Counted from the first letter of the stretch, positions 20,190 to 29,522 are shown. The stretch: 64,000 bases of DNA from Aquisediminimonas profunda (GCF_019443285.1 NZ_CP080327.1:1980001-2044000), one strand, 5' to 3'. Translations and numbers: made by a program. The notes: generated by a model from the letters alone, not told the origin.

Positions 20190-22001
20190 ATGGTTGCCAA
20201 AGAAACAAGGTTCAGGGGCCAAATGGCGATGAATGCTGAAAAATCGGACTTTCTTGCAAGGTACTGGAAGTCCATCCTGTTCGTCGTCTGGATTGTTGCA
20301 AGCGGATATTTCCTGTTTGAGCGCTGGCAAGCCATTCACTGGTTCGCGCTTGGCGATACCGATGACAATATGCGGATCATGCAGGTTCGGACTCTGATGC
20401 AGGGGCAGGACTGGTATGATCTGCGCCAGTACCGGCTCGATCCGCCCCATGGTGCGAACATGCATTGGTCGCACTTTGTCGATCTGCCGATCGTCGGGAT
20501 CATTCTTTTGACCAAACCGTTTTTTGGCGCGTTGGTGGCCGAAAGGATCGCTGTTGCCTTGGCGCCATTGATCCCGCTCGGTGTTGCGATGACAGGTCTG
20601 GGTTTGACTGCCCGACGGCTGGTCGCGCCAGGCGCATACCTGCTCTCCGCAGGGATCATGCTGTGCTTCGTGACAGCAATGACCATGTTCATGCCTCTGC
20701 GCATAGATCACCACGGCTGGCAGCTTGCATTGCTGACACTTGTTTTGGCGGGACTTGCAGATCCGCAAGCGTTGCGGGGTGGACTGACAATTGGCATTGC
20801 ATCTGCCTTGTCGCTTGTGATCGGACTTGAAACTCTTCCCTGGCTGGCCATTGCGGGAGGAGGTGTCGCCCTTCGCTGGATCATCGCCCTGGAACAATCG
20901 CCGCGTATGCGCGGATATGGGCTTGCGCTTGGCGGCGGCGTCACGCTTGGATTTCTGGTCTTTTCATCCCGTGACAATTGGGTTGCGCGCTGTGATGCGT
21001 TGACGCCGGTATGGCTGTCCTCGATGTTGCTGGCATCAGCACTGATATTCCTCATCGGATCATTGCGCGTCGAAAACCGTGGGATGAGGTTTTTACTGAC
21101 TGCCTTGGTAGGTGTCATGGTTGCGGTGTTCTTCGCCGTTGCCTGGCCACAGTGCGTTGGCCGTCCAGAACAGATTTCGCCGGAACTTGAGCGGCTCTGG
21201 TTCAACAACATCAGTGAAGTCAAACCAATCTACACGCGCAATTGGCCGACCATTTTGTCAACGTCCGTGCTTGTTATCGGACTTTTCGGCAGTTTCTGGG
21301 CCTTGTGGAAGCATTGGAAGGAAGATCGAGGTGCAGCTTGGGCGACGATTGCCCTGCTCTCGCTTGGTTCTGGCCTGCTGGTTCTTTGGCAGACACGTGC
21401 GGCACCTTCGGCCCTTCTGTTCAGCGTTACGGGGGCAACAGCGATTGGCTGGAACATCCTCGTGCGCGCAAGGAACCATTCTTCAATCTTCGTCAGGGTT
21501 TTTGGCACGTTTATCGCTTTCCTTTTGGTGTCCGGGCTAGCTGTCCAGCTGGTAGCAGGAAGGCTTCCCAATCCGGATGCTGCCAAGCCCGGAATGAAGC
21601 GCGTCAATCGCGCCAATGCCAGTTGCGCAACGATTCCCTCGATGCGACCTATCGGCGCGCTGCCCAAAGCAACTGTCCTGACCTTTGTCGATCTTGGTCC
21701 GAGGCTGATCACGATCACGCACCATGATGCGATTGCTGGCCCATATCATCGCAACGGCGATGCAATTCTCGATATTCAGCACGCCTTTCGCGGCACTCCG
21801 GAAGACGCCCGCAAAACGGCGCGCAAGCACGGCGCTAGCCTGCTGCTGATATGTCCGAACATGTCGGAATCGACAATCTACAAATCACAGGCGCCGAAAG
21901 GATTCTACATGCAGCTGATAGCCGGGAAAATTCCGGCTTGGCTCGAACCGGTTCCACTGCCAGCCAATTCGCCATTCATGCTTTGGCGGATCAAGCCCTG
22001 A
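20190..22001 (+). CDS. Large polytopic membrane protein, GT-C/STT3-like
   Basis: 603 residues with about twelve membrane segments over residues 20-450 and a soluble C-terminal domain of about 140 residues. The first outer loop holds LGDTDDNMRIMQVRTLM and then ANMHWSHFVDLPI; the paired acidic residues just after membrane helix 1 are where STT3/PglB and other GT-C enzymes bind metal and substrate. I believe homologues occur in sphingomonads, often under uninformative names. GGAGGAG (20171-20177) precedes the ATG at 20190 by 12 bases; an in-frame ATG at 20223 with AGGGG is the alternative. It is divergent from gtrA and 4 bases upstream of the next gene. Confidence 0.65.
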   Translation: MVAKETRFRGQMAMNAEKSDFLARYWKSILFVVWIVASGYFLFERWQAIHWFALGDTDDNMRIMQVRTLMQGQDWYDLRQYRLDPPHGANMHWSHFVDLPIVGIILLTKPFFGALVAERIAVALAPLIPLGVAMTGLGLTARRLVAPGAYLLSAGIMLCFVTAMTMFMPLRIDHHGWQLALLTLVLAGLADPQALRGGLTIGIASALSLVIGLETLPWLAIAGGGVALRWIIALEQSPRMRGYGLALGGGVTLGFLVFSSRDNWVARCDALTPVWLSSMLLASALIFLIGSLRVENRGMRFLLTALVGVMVAVFFAVAWPQCVGRPEQISPELERLWFNNISEVKPIYTRNWPTILSTSVLVIGLFGSFWALWKHWKEDRGAAWATIALLSLGSGLLVLWQTRAAPSALLFSVTGATAIGWNILVRARNHSSIFVRVFGTFIAFLLVSGLAVQLVAGRLPNPDAAKPGMKRVNRANASCATIPSMRPIGALPKATVLTFVDLGPRLITITHHDAIAGPYHRNGDAILDIQHAFRGTPEDARKTARKHGASLLLICPNMSESTIYKSQAPKGFYMQLIAGKIPAWLEPVPLPANSPFMLWRIKP

Positions 22002-22005
22002 GGCC

Positions 22006-22779
22006 ATGCATAGTCTGCCGATATTTGTTAAGCTCAAGAACAGGCCGGTCATCCTGCTTGGCAACGGCGAAGCTGCGCAGTCCAAACGTCTGCTCCTTGA
22101 ACGAGCCGGCGCCTTGATTGTTGGCGAGCAGGAAGATGCAGTACTCGCCATTGTGGCGATCGATGATGAGGCTGAGGCGGTCGATGCCATTGCCCGCCTC
22201 CGGTCCCGCGGTGTGCTGATCAATGCAACGGATCGCCCCGATCAATGCGACTTCACACTTCCGGCGATTGTGGATCGTGACCCGGTGCTCATAGCGATTG
22301 GAACAGGCGGGGCATCCGCGGGCCTTGCAAAAGCGCTCAGGCAGAGGCTGGAGCAAATTTTGCCGCAATCTCTTGGCCAACTTGCCAAAGACCTGTTCCA
22401 GGCGCGACCTTCAATTCGGAAGCGTTGGCCGGACCCGGCAGCTAGACGGCGCGCGATTGACGCAGCGCTCGATGGTGCAGGGCCTCTCGATCCATTCAAA
22501 AGCATCGATGCTGGCGCCGTGAGCGGATGGCTGGCAGGCCCAGAGGCCGCGCCACCGATTGGCCTCAGAATTATCTCGGTCAAGAGTGACGATCCCGACG
22601 AGCTGACCCTTCAGCAGGCACGCTGGCTCGGCCAGGCGGACGTTATCGTTCATGGAGCCAATGTCGCTCCTGCGATCGTTGCACGCGGACGCGCAGATGC
22701 CGTGCGGAGCTTGGCAGAAGTCCCGCCCGATCCCTTGCCCGCCGGTTTGACCGTCCAGATTGTGCGAGGCGATCTATGA
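22006..22779 (+). CDS. Siroheme synthase-like protein: precorrin-2 dehydrogenase domain plus truncated methyltransferase lobe
   Basis: 257 residues. The first 110 form the NAD-binding domain of CysG/Met8 (VILLGNGEAAQSKRLLLERAGA, then INATDRPDQCDF and TGGASAGLAKALRQRLE), expected to oxidise precorrin-2 to sirohydrochlorin. A helical dimerisation region follows. The last 70 residues, with DPDELTLQQARWLGQADVIVHG, match only the first lobe of the uroporphyrinogen-III methyltransferase domain and then stop. So the methyltransferase half looks vestigial. The gene starts 4 bases after the GT-C-like gene and overlaps zntB by ATGA. Confidence 0.75.
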   Translation: MHSLPIFVKLKNRPVILLGNGEAAQSKRLLLERAGALIVGEQEDAVLAIVAIDDEAEAVDAIARLRSRGVLINATDRPDQCDFTLPAIVDRDPVLIAIGTGGASAGLAKALRQRLEQILPQSLGQLAKDLFQARPSIRKRWPDPAARRRAIDAALDGAGPLDPFKSIDAGAVSGWLAGPEAAPPIGLRIISVKSDDPDELTLQQARWLGQADVIVHGANVAPAIVARGRADAVRSLAEVPPDPLPAGLTVQIVRGDL

Positions 22780-23735
22780 TGCGTGCCTTTGTCATGGCCG
22801 ATGCGGAGCCGAAGGAGCTGCCGTTCCTTGAAGGAGTGGCCCAATTCGAACATGCGGAACTGGTTTGGCTTGTCCTCGACGGGCGGGCCCCCGGTGCGGC
22901 AGATTGGATTGCCGAGCAGAAGGACATTCCCGACATTGCGCGTGCGGCGTTGATGGCCGCGGAAACCCGGCCGCGGAGTGATCTTGTCGGGCAGGGGGTC
23001 ATCATAAACCTTCGCGGGTTGGGCAAGACGCCTGAAGATGATCCCGATGCTCTGGTCTCTTTGCGCTTCTGGGCTGAGACGGGGCGCGTCATATTGGTGA
23101 CCTTTCGCACGCCTCTGGCACTCGACACCGTCATGGACGAATTTCTTTCTGCAAGGATTAGTGATCCCGGCGATTTACTGAGTGCGTTTGCAAGCGCCAT
23201 TACCGACGGTCTGGATCCAGACGTCGCCAATCTCGGCGATGCGCTAGATGATTGCGAACTTAAGGTTGAGGTTGCCAATATCCACCCAACGCGACGGGAC
23301 GTAACCCGGGTTCGTGCGCGCGCCATCGCCTTTCGCAGGTTCGTTGCGCCGCAGAGGCAGGCCCTTGCTCAATTGTCTTCGGCACCACTTGACTGGCTGG
23401 ACGATGATGACAGGCTACATTTGCGCGAAGGAGCTGACCGTGCAGCCCGGATGGCAGAAGAGTTGGAGTCTGTGCGCGAACGGGCGATGTTGATGCATGA
23501 GGAGCTGACTGACCGTCGCTCCGAACTGATGGATGCGCGCGCATTGCTGATCTCTATCGTTGCACTGGTGTTCCTGCCGCTGACGTTCATCACCGGTCTA
23601 CTGGGCATGAATGTGGACGGTATTCCCTACGCCCATCAACCATGGGCCTTCTGGGGCGTCACGGGAGTCTGCCTGTTTCTCGCAATTCTCGTCGTGGGCT
23701 GGTTTGTCCGCGCACACTGGATCAGCGGCGATTAA
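22776..23735 (+). CDS. zntB: CorA-like zinc transporter
   Basis: 319 residues with an N-terminal cytoplasmic domain, a long helical region and two C-terminal membrane helices. The pore signature GMN is present in [14 protein letters not shown], and the loop sequence places it with ZntB rather than Mg2+ CorA proteins. It should form a pentamer in the inner membrane and move Zn2+. Its start overlaps the siroheme synthase-like gene, and its stop overlaps the stop of the convergent pterin dehydratase within TTAA. Confidence 0.85.
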   Translation: MMRAFVMADAEPKELPFLEGVAQFEHAELVWLVLDGRAPGAADWIAEQKDIPDIARAALMAAETRPRSDLVGQGVIINLRGLGKTPEDDPDALVSLRFWAETGRVILVTFRTPLALDTVMDEFLSARISDPGDLLSAFASAITDGLDPDVANLGDALDDCELKVEVANIHPTRRDVTRVRARAIAFRRFVAPQRQALAQLSSAPLDWLDDDDRLHLREGADRAARMAEELESVRERAMLMHEELTDRRSELMDARALLISIVALVFLPLTFITGLLGMNVDGIPYAHQPWAFWGVTGVCLFLAILVVGWFVRAHWISGD

Positions 23736-24022
23736 TCGATCAGCGCGTCAATGGCCTTGGCAAGCTTGACGTCGCGCTCAGACAGGCCCCCTGCATCGTG
23801 GGTAGTCAGCAGAATATCGACACGGTTCCAGACGTTTTTCCATTCAGGGTGATGATCTTGCTGTTCCGAAAGCAGGGCAACACGGGTCATGAAAGCAAAG
23901 GCCGCTGAGAAATCGCGAAAAATGAAGCGTCTGGTGATCGCGTCGCGCGCATCGTCGAAATCCCAGTCGGCAAGAGCATCAAGCGCGGCTGCACGTTCAT
24001 TTTCATCAAGTTGCTCGATCAA
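23732..24022 (-). CDS. phhB: 4a-hydroxytetrahydrobiopterin dehydratase
   Basis: Recycles the pterin cofactor of aromatic amino-acid hydroxylases. The 96-residue protein shows the family core [19 protein letters not shown], the active-site region [16 protein letters not shown], and the C-terminal [19 protein letters not shown]. The frame is open to 24109, but a TTG at 24022 preceded by GGAGG with an 8-base spacer gives exactly the family length, so I use it. No phenylalanine hydroxylase gene is nearby; in such cases the protein may serve molybdopterin or HNF-like roles, which is unproven here. Confidence 0.88.
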   Translation of the reverse strand: MIEQLDENERAAALDALADWDFDDARDAITRRFIFRDFSAAFAFMTRVALLSEQQDHHPEWKNVWNRVDILLTTHDAGGLSERDVKLAKAIDALID

Positions 24023-24127
24023 AGCCCATGCCTCCGGTCGTCGGCCACTGTCTCGACTCGCGACTTCGAGCCAGACCTGCTTGCCGTTGTAGGCATGAAG
24101 CGCTTCCACCTCAACCGATCAGGCTCT

Positions 24128-24721
24128 ATGGCACAAGGGATGACGGGGCAGGACCAGCTCAAGTTCGACAATGTCTCCTGCCGACGTGGCGGGCGGATTT
24201 TGTTCGAGTCTCTCGGGTTTGTGCTCGGACCGGGCGATGCTGCGGTGGTTTCAGGGCCAAATGGCGTGGGCAAGTCGAGCCTTTTGCGGCTCGCATCGGG
24301 TCTGCTCGAACCTGCTTCCGGATCGATCCTGCGCGTCGGCCGGGTTGCATTGGCTGATGAGTCGCTGGCGCTCGATCGGCATTTGCCACTTGGTGAGGCG
24401 CTAAGGTTTTGGGCCAAGATGGACGGTGGCAACATCGAAGAGGCCCTTGGACTGGTCTCGCTTGACCATCTAGCCGAGGTGCCCGTCAGGATGCTTTCGA
24501 CCGGACAACGCAAGCGCGCGACCTTGGCTCGCATTCTGGCAAGTCGCGCCGACATATGGCTCCTTGATGAGCCCGGGAACGGGCTGGATTCGGCATCTCT
24601 CGATTCTCTCTCCAAAATGGTCGCCACCCATCGTGCGCACGGCGGGATAGTCCTTGCAGCGTCGCATCAGCCGCTCGGTATCGAGCGGGTGCAGGAGATT
24701 CGGCTGGAGGGTGCGCGGTGA
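24128..24721 (+). CDS. ccmA: Cytochrome c biogenesis ATP-binding protein CcmA
   Basis: ATPase of the CcmABCD complex that releases holo-CcmE with heme for c-type cytochrome assembly. The 197 residues contain Walker A GPNGVGKSS, signature LSTGQRKRATLARI and Walker B WLLDEPGNGLD, plus the short CcmA length. I use the ATG at 24128, with AGG five bases upstream; the open frame to 24011 would overlap the divergent dehydratase gene. ccmB follows with GTGA overlap; ccmC, D and E are not in the window. Confidence 0.9.
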   Translation: MAQGMTGQDQLKFDNVSCRRGGRILFESLGFVLGPGDAAVVSGPNGVGKSSLLRLASGLLEPASGSILRVGRVALADESLALDRHLPLGEALRFWAKMDGGNIEEALGLVSLDHLAEVPVRMLSTGQRKRATLARILASRADIWLLDEPGNGLDSASLDSLSKMVATHRAHGGIVLAASHQPLGIERVQEIRLEGAR

Positions 24722-25365
24722 GGACAATCCTGACGCTTGCCTTCCGCGATGTGCGCCTTGCCTATGGACGGGGCGGGGCCACACTTCCGGTCATCTTTTT
24801 CCTTCTCGTCGCAACGCTCTATCCTTTTGGCGTGGGGCCGGATGGTCCCCTGCTTGCGAAAACCGGAGGCGGGGTGCTGTGGATCGCCGCTTTGTTGGCA
24901 TCATTGCTACCAATCGACCGGCTGATTGCGCCGGACATGGATCAGGGAGTATTTGATCAGCTGGCTGTTAGAGGTGTTTCAGAAGAAGGCATTATCCTTG
25001 CCAAACTTGCAGGTCATTGGCTTGGTTTTGGGCCTCCACTGCTGGTTGCTGCGGTTCCGGCCGCGGCGCTCCTGCGCCTGGATGGCAGCATACTCACCCG
25101 GCTTGAGATGGGCTTGCTGATTGGTACACCAGGGCTTGCAGCCTTGTCTGTTCTCATTGCAGCGCTGACAGCTGGGGTAAGGGGGGCAGGGGCACTGGCC
25201 GGTCTTCTCATGCTTCCCTTGGCTGTTCCAATGCTCATTTTCGGTGCCGGGTCGCTTGACCCGTTCGGCGGGAGCGCCCTGAAACTTCTGGCAGCCTGCT
25301 CGATGCTGGCGGTCGCCATAACGCCCTTTGCGGCCGGCGCTGCCATCCGCGCTGCCCGCGAATAG
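24718..25365 (+). CDS. ccmB: Heme exporter protein CcmB
   Basis: 215-residue inner-membrane protein with six membrane segments; partner of CcmA in cytochrome c maturation. Family features include the N-terminal RDVRLAYGRGGATLPVIFFLLV and the DQLAVRGVSEEGIILAKLAGHWL region after the second membrane segment. The GTG start overlaps the ccmA stop. The following gene is convergent and its stop directly abuts this one. Confidence 0.9.
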   Translation: MRTILTLAFRDVRLAYGRGGATLPVIFFLLVATLYPFGVGPDGPLLAKTGGGVLWIAALLASLLPIDRLIAPDMDQGVFDQLAVRGVSEEGIILAKLAGHWLGFGPPLLVAAVPAAALLRLDGSILTRLEMGLLIGTPGLAALSVLIAALTAGVRGAGALAGLLMLPLAVPMLIFGAGSLDPFGGSALKLLAACSMLAVAITPFAAGAAIRAARE

Positions 25366-26235
25366 TTACCGGGACCAGCGTGCAAAAATTGCGGTTGGCA
25401 AGATAAGGCCGCGGGCTTCTTCGCGAACGCCCAATTCTCCGCATTCAACAGTGCCGCCCAAATCAGCGCAATTTTGCCGCAATAGTTCGCCAATGGCGAG
25501 GGCTGACATCCGGACGGCGTAGACGGTGAGGAAGAGAAATGCCGAATCTGCATCCAGCAGCTTGCGGCAGTCCCCGATCAATCCCGGCAGTCCTTCCTCC
25601 AGCCGCCAGACTTCGCCTTCCGGACCTCGCCCGAATTTGGGAGGATCAAGGATGATGCCGTCATAACGCCTGCCTCGCCGCACTTCGCGGGCTGCGAATT
25701 TTGCAGCGTCGTCAACGATCCAGCGTATTGGCGTGTCTGCAAGATCAGCGAGGACGGCATTGCCTTTGGCAGCTTCGACTGACTTTTTTGAAGCATCGAC
25801 ATGAGTGACAGCGGAACCAGCGCTGGCAAGCGCAAGGCTGCCCACTCCGGTATACCCAAAAAGATTGAGCGCTGCTGGTTCTGTGCGCCCAGCGAATTTT
25901 TGGCGCATCCAGCTCCAGACGGGGGCCATATCCGGAAAAAATGCAAGGTGTCGAAAGGGGGTCGCCTGCGCCCTAAAGCGGACATCATTCCAAGTCAGCG
26001 GCCAGCCGTCGCGAGGAACTGGCGAATTGAACTGCCATCGGCCGCCGCCGTCTTCGTCCGCTCCGGGAATGAATTCACCGTCTGCTTTCCAATCTTGAGA
26101 TGCCGGAGCCCAAAGTGCCTGCGCTTCGGGACGAATGAAACGATACCGGCCATAGCGCTCAAGCTTGCGTCCATGCCCCGAGTCAATCAGGCCGTAATCG
26201 GACCAGGGTTCGCCAATGAGCGTAATCGGCGTCAT
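25366..26235 (-). CDS. Class I SAM-dependent methyltransferase, RlmI-like
   Basis: 289 residues with motif I NLFGYTGVGSLALA, HVDASKKSVEAAKGNA, and the catalytic-region motif DPPKFGRG, all typical of the RlmI/RlmK rRNA cytosine methyltransferase group; the PUA domain of E. coli RlmI is not evident. It is cytoplasmic. The ATG overlaps the thrC stop by ATGA, so it sits at the end of the cox-thrC operon. The exact target base is not readable from sequence. Confidence 0.8.
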   Translation of the reverse strand: MTPITLIGEPWSDYGLIDSGHGRKLERYGRYRFIRPEAQALWAPASQDWKADGEFIPGADEDGGGRWQFNSPVPRDGWPLTWNDVRFRAQATPFRHLAFFPDMAPVWSWMRQKFAGRTEPAALNLFGYTGVGSLALASAGSAVTHVDASKKSVEAAKGNAVLADLADTPIRWIVDDAAKFAAREVRRGRRYDGIILDPPKFGRGPEGEVWRLEEGLPGLIGDCRKLLDADSAFLFLTVYAVRMSALAIGELLRQNCADLGGTVECGELGVREEARGLILPTAIFARWSR

Positions 26236-27635
26236 GCGCCGGTCGGGATTGCCCGGTCAGACACATAGGCTCGAACGGCCTCTGTCGTGGCCGGGAGTGT
26301 GTCACAGCGCTCCTCACGTTCGAAAAGACTGCCAATTCTGGCCGGCAACGAGGGCCTCGAGCCCGTCGCGCGTTCTACTGCGTCGCGGAATTTGGAGGGA
26401 TGTGCCGTGGCCAATGTGACAATCGGAACTTCAGCCGGAATGTCGCTGGCATAGGCGGCTGCAAGGCCAATCGCAGTATGCGGGTCGATCAACTCCCCTG
26501 ACTTTTCGCTCGCGCGCCGCATTGCGAGCGCCATTCCGTTGGCGTCAATGCGCGCGCTTGAGAACAATGGCCGAGCGCCTGCCAGCATATCGGCAGGGAT
26601 GGACATCGCCTTGGAGGCTTCAAACCCTGTCATCATTTTTGCCAATGCACTTCCATCCCGACCTGCCAGATCAAAGAGCAGCCGCTCAAAGTTGGAACTG
26701 ACCTGAATATCCATGCTGGGTGTAGCCGTTGGCGTGACGGACCCGGCCGAATAGTCGCCTGAGGTCAGGGCGCGGTGCAGAATGTCGTTGACGTTGGTAG
26801 CGACAATCAAACGCTCAACCGGCAGTCCGCACCTTGCGGCGACATAGCCCGCAAAGACATCACCGAAATTGCCGGTCGGGACCGAGAAAGCAATCGACTG
26901 TTGAGGAGCCCCAAGTCGTACTGCGGCATAAAAATAGTAGACGACCTGTGCCATTAGGCGCGCCCAATTGATGGAATTGACAGCAGACAAGTTGAATCGC
27001 GTAGAGAATTCGCGATCGTTGAAAAGCGACTTCACGATTGTCTGTGCATCGTCGAAGCTGCCTTTTATTGCAATGTTGTGCACATTTGGCGCCAGGACGG
27101 TTGTCATCTGCCGACGCTGGACTTCGGAGACGCGGCCCTCCGGGTGGAGCATGAAGATGTTGATCTTCTCGCGCCCCGCAACTGCATCGATTGCAGCGGA
27201 GCCAGTGTCGCCTGATGTGGCGCCGACGATCGTCAATTCCGTTTCGCGCGTCGAAAGGAACTTCTCGAACAACAGGCCGAGCAACTGGAGTGCCACATCC
27301 TTGAAGGCCAGCGTCGGGCCGTGGAAGAGCTCAAGCAACCAGTTTGTTTCATCCAGTTGGGCAAGAGGCGTGACCGCAGCGTGTGAGAAGCGGCCATAGG
27401 CCTGAGCGCAAAGCGAGCGGAGTTCGTCTTCAGTCAGGCTGCTGCCTACAAACGGTGCCATGACGCGCACTGCCGTTTCGATATAGCTCAGCCCACGCAT
27501 TGCGGCGATGTCCGCGTGACTGAAGTGTGGCCAGTGCTGGGGCACATAGAGGCCACCATCTGACGCCAGCCCCGCCAAGGTCACGCCCTCGAAATCGAGC
27601 GTCGGCGCGCTCCCCCTCGTGCTCACATAGTCCAT
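26232..27635 (-). CDS. thrC: Threonine synthase
   Basis: PLP enzyme that converts O-phosphohomoserine to threonine. The 467-residue length and the N-terminal STRGSAPTLDFEGVTLAGLASDGGLY segment, split here by its Ser/Gly-rich turns, mark the long ThrC class. The PLP lysine is in GPTLAFKDVALQ, and the phosphate-binding loop is GATSGDTGSAAI. It lies 40 bases after the SURF1 gene and overlaps the methyltransferase gene, so it is probably transcribed with the cytochrome oxidase genes. Confidence 0.95.
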   Translation of the reverse strand: MDYVSTRGSAPTLDFEGVTLAGLASDGGLYVPQHWPHFSHADIAAMRGLSYIETAVRVMAPFVGSSLTEDELRSLCAQAYGRFSHAAVTPLAQLDETNWLLELFHGPTLAFKDVALQLLGLLFEKFLSTRETELTIVGATSGDTGSAAIDAVAGREKINIFMLHPEGRVSEVQRRQMTTVLAPNVHNIAIKGSFDDAQTIVKSLFNDREFSTRFNLSAVNSINWARLMAQVVYYFYAAVRLGAPQQSIAFSVPTGNFGDVFAGYVAARCGLPVERLIVATNVNDILHRALTSGDYSAGSVTPTATPSMDIQVSSNFERLLFDLAGRDGSALAKMMTGFEASKAMSIPADMLAGARPLFSSARIDANGMALAMRRASEKSGELIDPHTAIGLAAAYASDIPAEVPIVTLATAHPSKFRDAVERATGSRPSLPARIGSLFEREERCDTLPATTEAVRAYVSDRAIPTGA

Positions 27636-27675
27636 AGAAATCGCGCCCTAGCGGGCAGGGCGGGGAAGGGCAAGT

Positions 27676-28293
27676 TCAGGAACGCCTTCTCCGGTAAAGC
27701 GCCAGCCCATAAATAACTGCGGCAACAGCTGCAAAGACGAACCATTGAACTGCGTAAGCAAGGTGGTTGTTGGGGACATCCTTGATCGACGGCGGTGCGC
27801 TCTGGTCGAGGCCTTTGCCGGGATTTGTCAGCACCAACATCAGCCCTGGGGCTGCCCCCTTGCGAAACGCCTTTTCAATCAGGCTGCGGTGGTCTGGCTG
27901 GCGGGAAATGATGCCATGAACCTGGCCGCCCTTCCAGGCAACAATCTCGTCGAAGCGGCTAGACCAGCCAATATCGACGGTCATTCCGGGACCTTCGGTA
28001 CCCGTGCGACAGGCAACGATGTGGCGCCAGCCAGCCTCGCCCTTTGCATTGAGGCCGCCTTCGATGATTGGCTTCTGCGGTTCGAGGCAAACACCACCAG
28101 CGCGGCGAAACACGAGGCTGTCATCTGCCGCAAATTGCGGGAAGGCCATTTCCGGGAGCGTCTCAGCCTGTTCATAGCGAACCAGCAGAGCTGCCTTCTC
28201 ATCAGCGCGTTGCAATTGCCACAAGCCCAATCTGATCATGACGGCAATTGCGGCGCAGACAAGCAGGGTAGGTAGCACAGGAATACGGTTCAT
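27676..28293 (-). CDS. SURF1-family cytochrome oxidase assembly protein
   Basis: 205 residues with one membrane helix at each end and a periplasmic domain between, as in SURF1, which helps insert heme a into subunit I. Family motifs are GLWQLQRADEKAALL after the first helix and NNHLAYAVQWFVFA before the second. The ATG at 28293 overlaps the DUF983 stop by ATGA; the open frame to 28401 is inside DUF983. It is the usual last accessory gene of alphaproteobacterial cox operons. Confidence 0.9.
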   Translation of the reverse strand: MNRIPVLPTLLVCAAIAVMIRLGLWQLQRADEKAALLVRYEQAETLPEMAFPQFAADDSLVFRRAGGVCLEPQKPIIEGGLNAKGEAGWRHIVACRTGTEGPGMTVDIGWSSRFDEIVAWKGGQVHGIISRQPDHRSLIEKAFRKGAAPGLMLVLTNPGKGLDQSAPPSIKDVPNNHLAYAVQWFVFAAVAAVIYGLALYRRRRS

Positions 28294-28655
28294 TCGACGA
28301 GTCTGCCTTCGCGCGCCCTGTTGCGATATTCGAGGGTGATGAGTGCGCCCTTGGCAAGGCGGAGCAATCCCAGCACCAGCGCAAGCGTGGTTGGAACCCA
28401 AAGCACGATATGAACCCAGAAGGGCGGTTCGAACTGCAACTGAACAATGACAGCCAGAATAGTGACAATCGCGCCCACGATCATGATGAGGAACGCCGCA
28501 GGGCCATCACCAACATTGAATTGACCGAAGTCGAGCCCACAGTTCAAGCAACAGGGCGAAAAGCGGACCATCCCCTGGAACAGGCCAGGGGTTCCGCATC
28601 TTGGACACAGACCCCTGATAGCCGCTTGCGCCGTATCAGGGGCCAGATCCGTCAT
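28290..28655 (-). CDS. DUF983 family membrane protein
   Basis: 121 residues. An N-terminal zinc-ribbon-like pair (CPRCGTPGLF and CLNCGLDFG) is followed by two membrane helices near residues 50-100. DUF983 genes sit in alphaproteobacterial cox clusters between subunit III and SURF1, as here; the function is not established, though a role in oxidase assembly is likely. It starts 6 bases after the ctaE stop and overlaps the SURF1 gene. Confidence 0.87.
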   Translation of the reverse strand: MTDLAPDTAQAAIRGLCPRCGTPGLFQGMVRFSPCCLNCGLDFGQFNVGDGPAAFLIMIVGAIVTILAVIVQLQFEPPFWVHIVLWVPTTLALVLGLLRLAKGALITLEYRNRAREGRLVE

Positions 28656-28661
28656 TCCAGC

Positions 28662-29522
28662 TTATCCAGCGTGTATCGGTGCGCCCCAGCCGCCCCAAAC
28701 ATAGACAACGCAGAAGAGGAACAGCCAAACGACGTCAACAAAGTGCCAGTACCAGGCCGCAGCCTCGAACCCGAAATGCTGCTTGGGTGTAAAGTGGCCC
28801 TTGTACGAACGCACAAGGCATACGATCAGGAAAATCGTCCCGACCAGCACGTGAAAGCCGTGGAAGCCGGTCGCCATGAAGAAGGCTGCACCATAGTTCA
28901 GCCCTTTGAACGCGAAAGGTGCATGGATATATTCATAGGCTTGGATTGACGTGAAGATCGCGCCCAGCAGGATAGTGGCCCAAAGGCCCTTCTTCAGGCC
29001 TTCCCGATCACCATGGATCAGCGCGTGATGGGCCCAAGTCACTGTTGTCCCGGAGCACAGAAGGATCAGGGTATTCAGGAGCGGAAAGCCGAAAGGATCA
29101 ATGACCTCAATGCCTTTTGGTGGCCATTGGGCAATTGCACCAGCTTGCCCAAGCTGGTTTTCAACCGATCCGTCCGTGACCAGAAGATGCGCAGGAAAGA
29201 GCGAAAAATCGAACCATGCCCAGAACCATCCCACGAAAAACATGACTTCGGAGGCGATGAAAAGGATCATCCCATAGCGCAGGTGAAGCGACACGACAGG
29301 CGTATGATCTCCGGCGTGAGCTTCCTTGATGACGTCGGACCACCAGGCAAAGAATGTGTACACAACGCCCAAGAGGCCAAGCAGAAATACCCAGCCGCCA
29401 TAAGGCTGCTGATGCATCCACATCACGCCGCCGCCCGTCAGTCCCAGTGCAGAAAACGCACCGATCAGCGGATTAATGCTGGGGGGCAGAATATGATAAT
29501 CGTGGGTCTTGGCACCGGCCAT
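28662..29522 (-). CDS. ctaE: Cytochrome c oxidase subunit III
   Basis: 286-residue protein with seven membrane helices, subunit III of the aa3-type oxidase. Diagnostic segments include FFVGWFWAWFDFSLFP, GTTVTWAHHALI, and near the end GFHGFHVLVGTIFL and AAWYWHFVDVVWLFLF. The ATG at 29522 gives the usual N-terminus MAGAKTHDYHILPPS and has GGAAAGAG upstream; an in-frame start six codons earlier is less likely. It follows ctaG by 47 bases. Confidence 0.95.
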   Translation of the reverse strand: MAGAKTHDYHILPPSINPLIGAFSALGLTGGGVMWMHQQPYGGWVFLLGLLGVVYTFFAWWSDVIKEAHAGDHTPVVSLHLRYGMILFIASEVMFFVGWFWAWFDFSLFPAHLLVTDGSVENQLGQAGAIAQWPPKGIEVIDPFGFPLLNTLILLCSGTTVTWAHHALIHGDREGLKKGLWATILLGAIFTSIQAYEYIHAPFAFKGLNYGAAFFMATGFHGFHVLVGTIFLIVCLVRSYKGHFTPKQHFGFEAAAWYWHFVDVVWLFLFCVVYVWGGWGAPIHAG

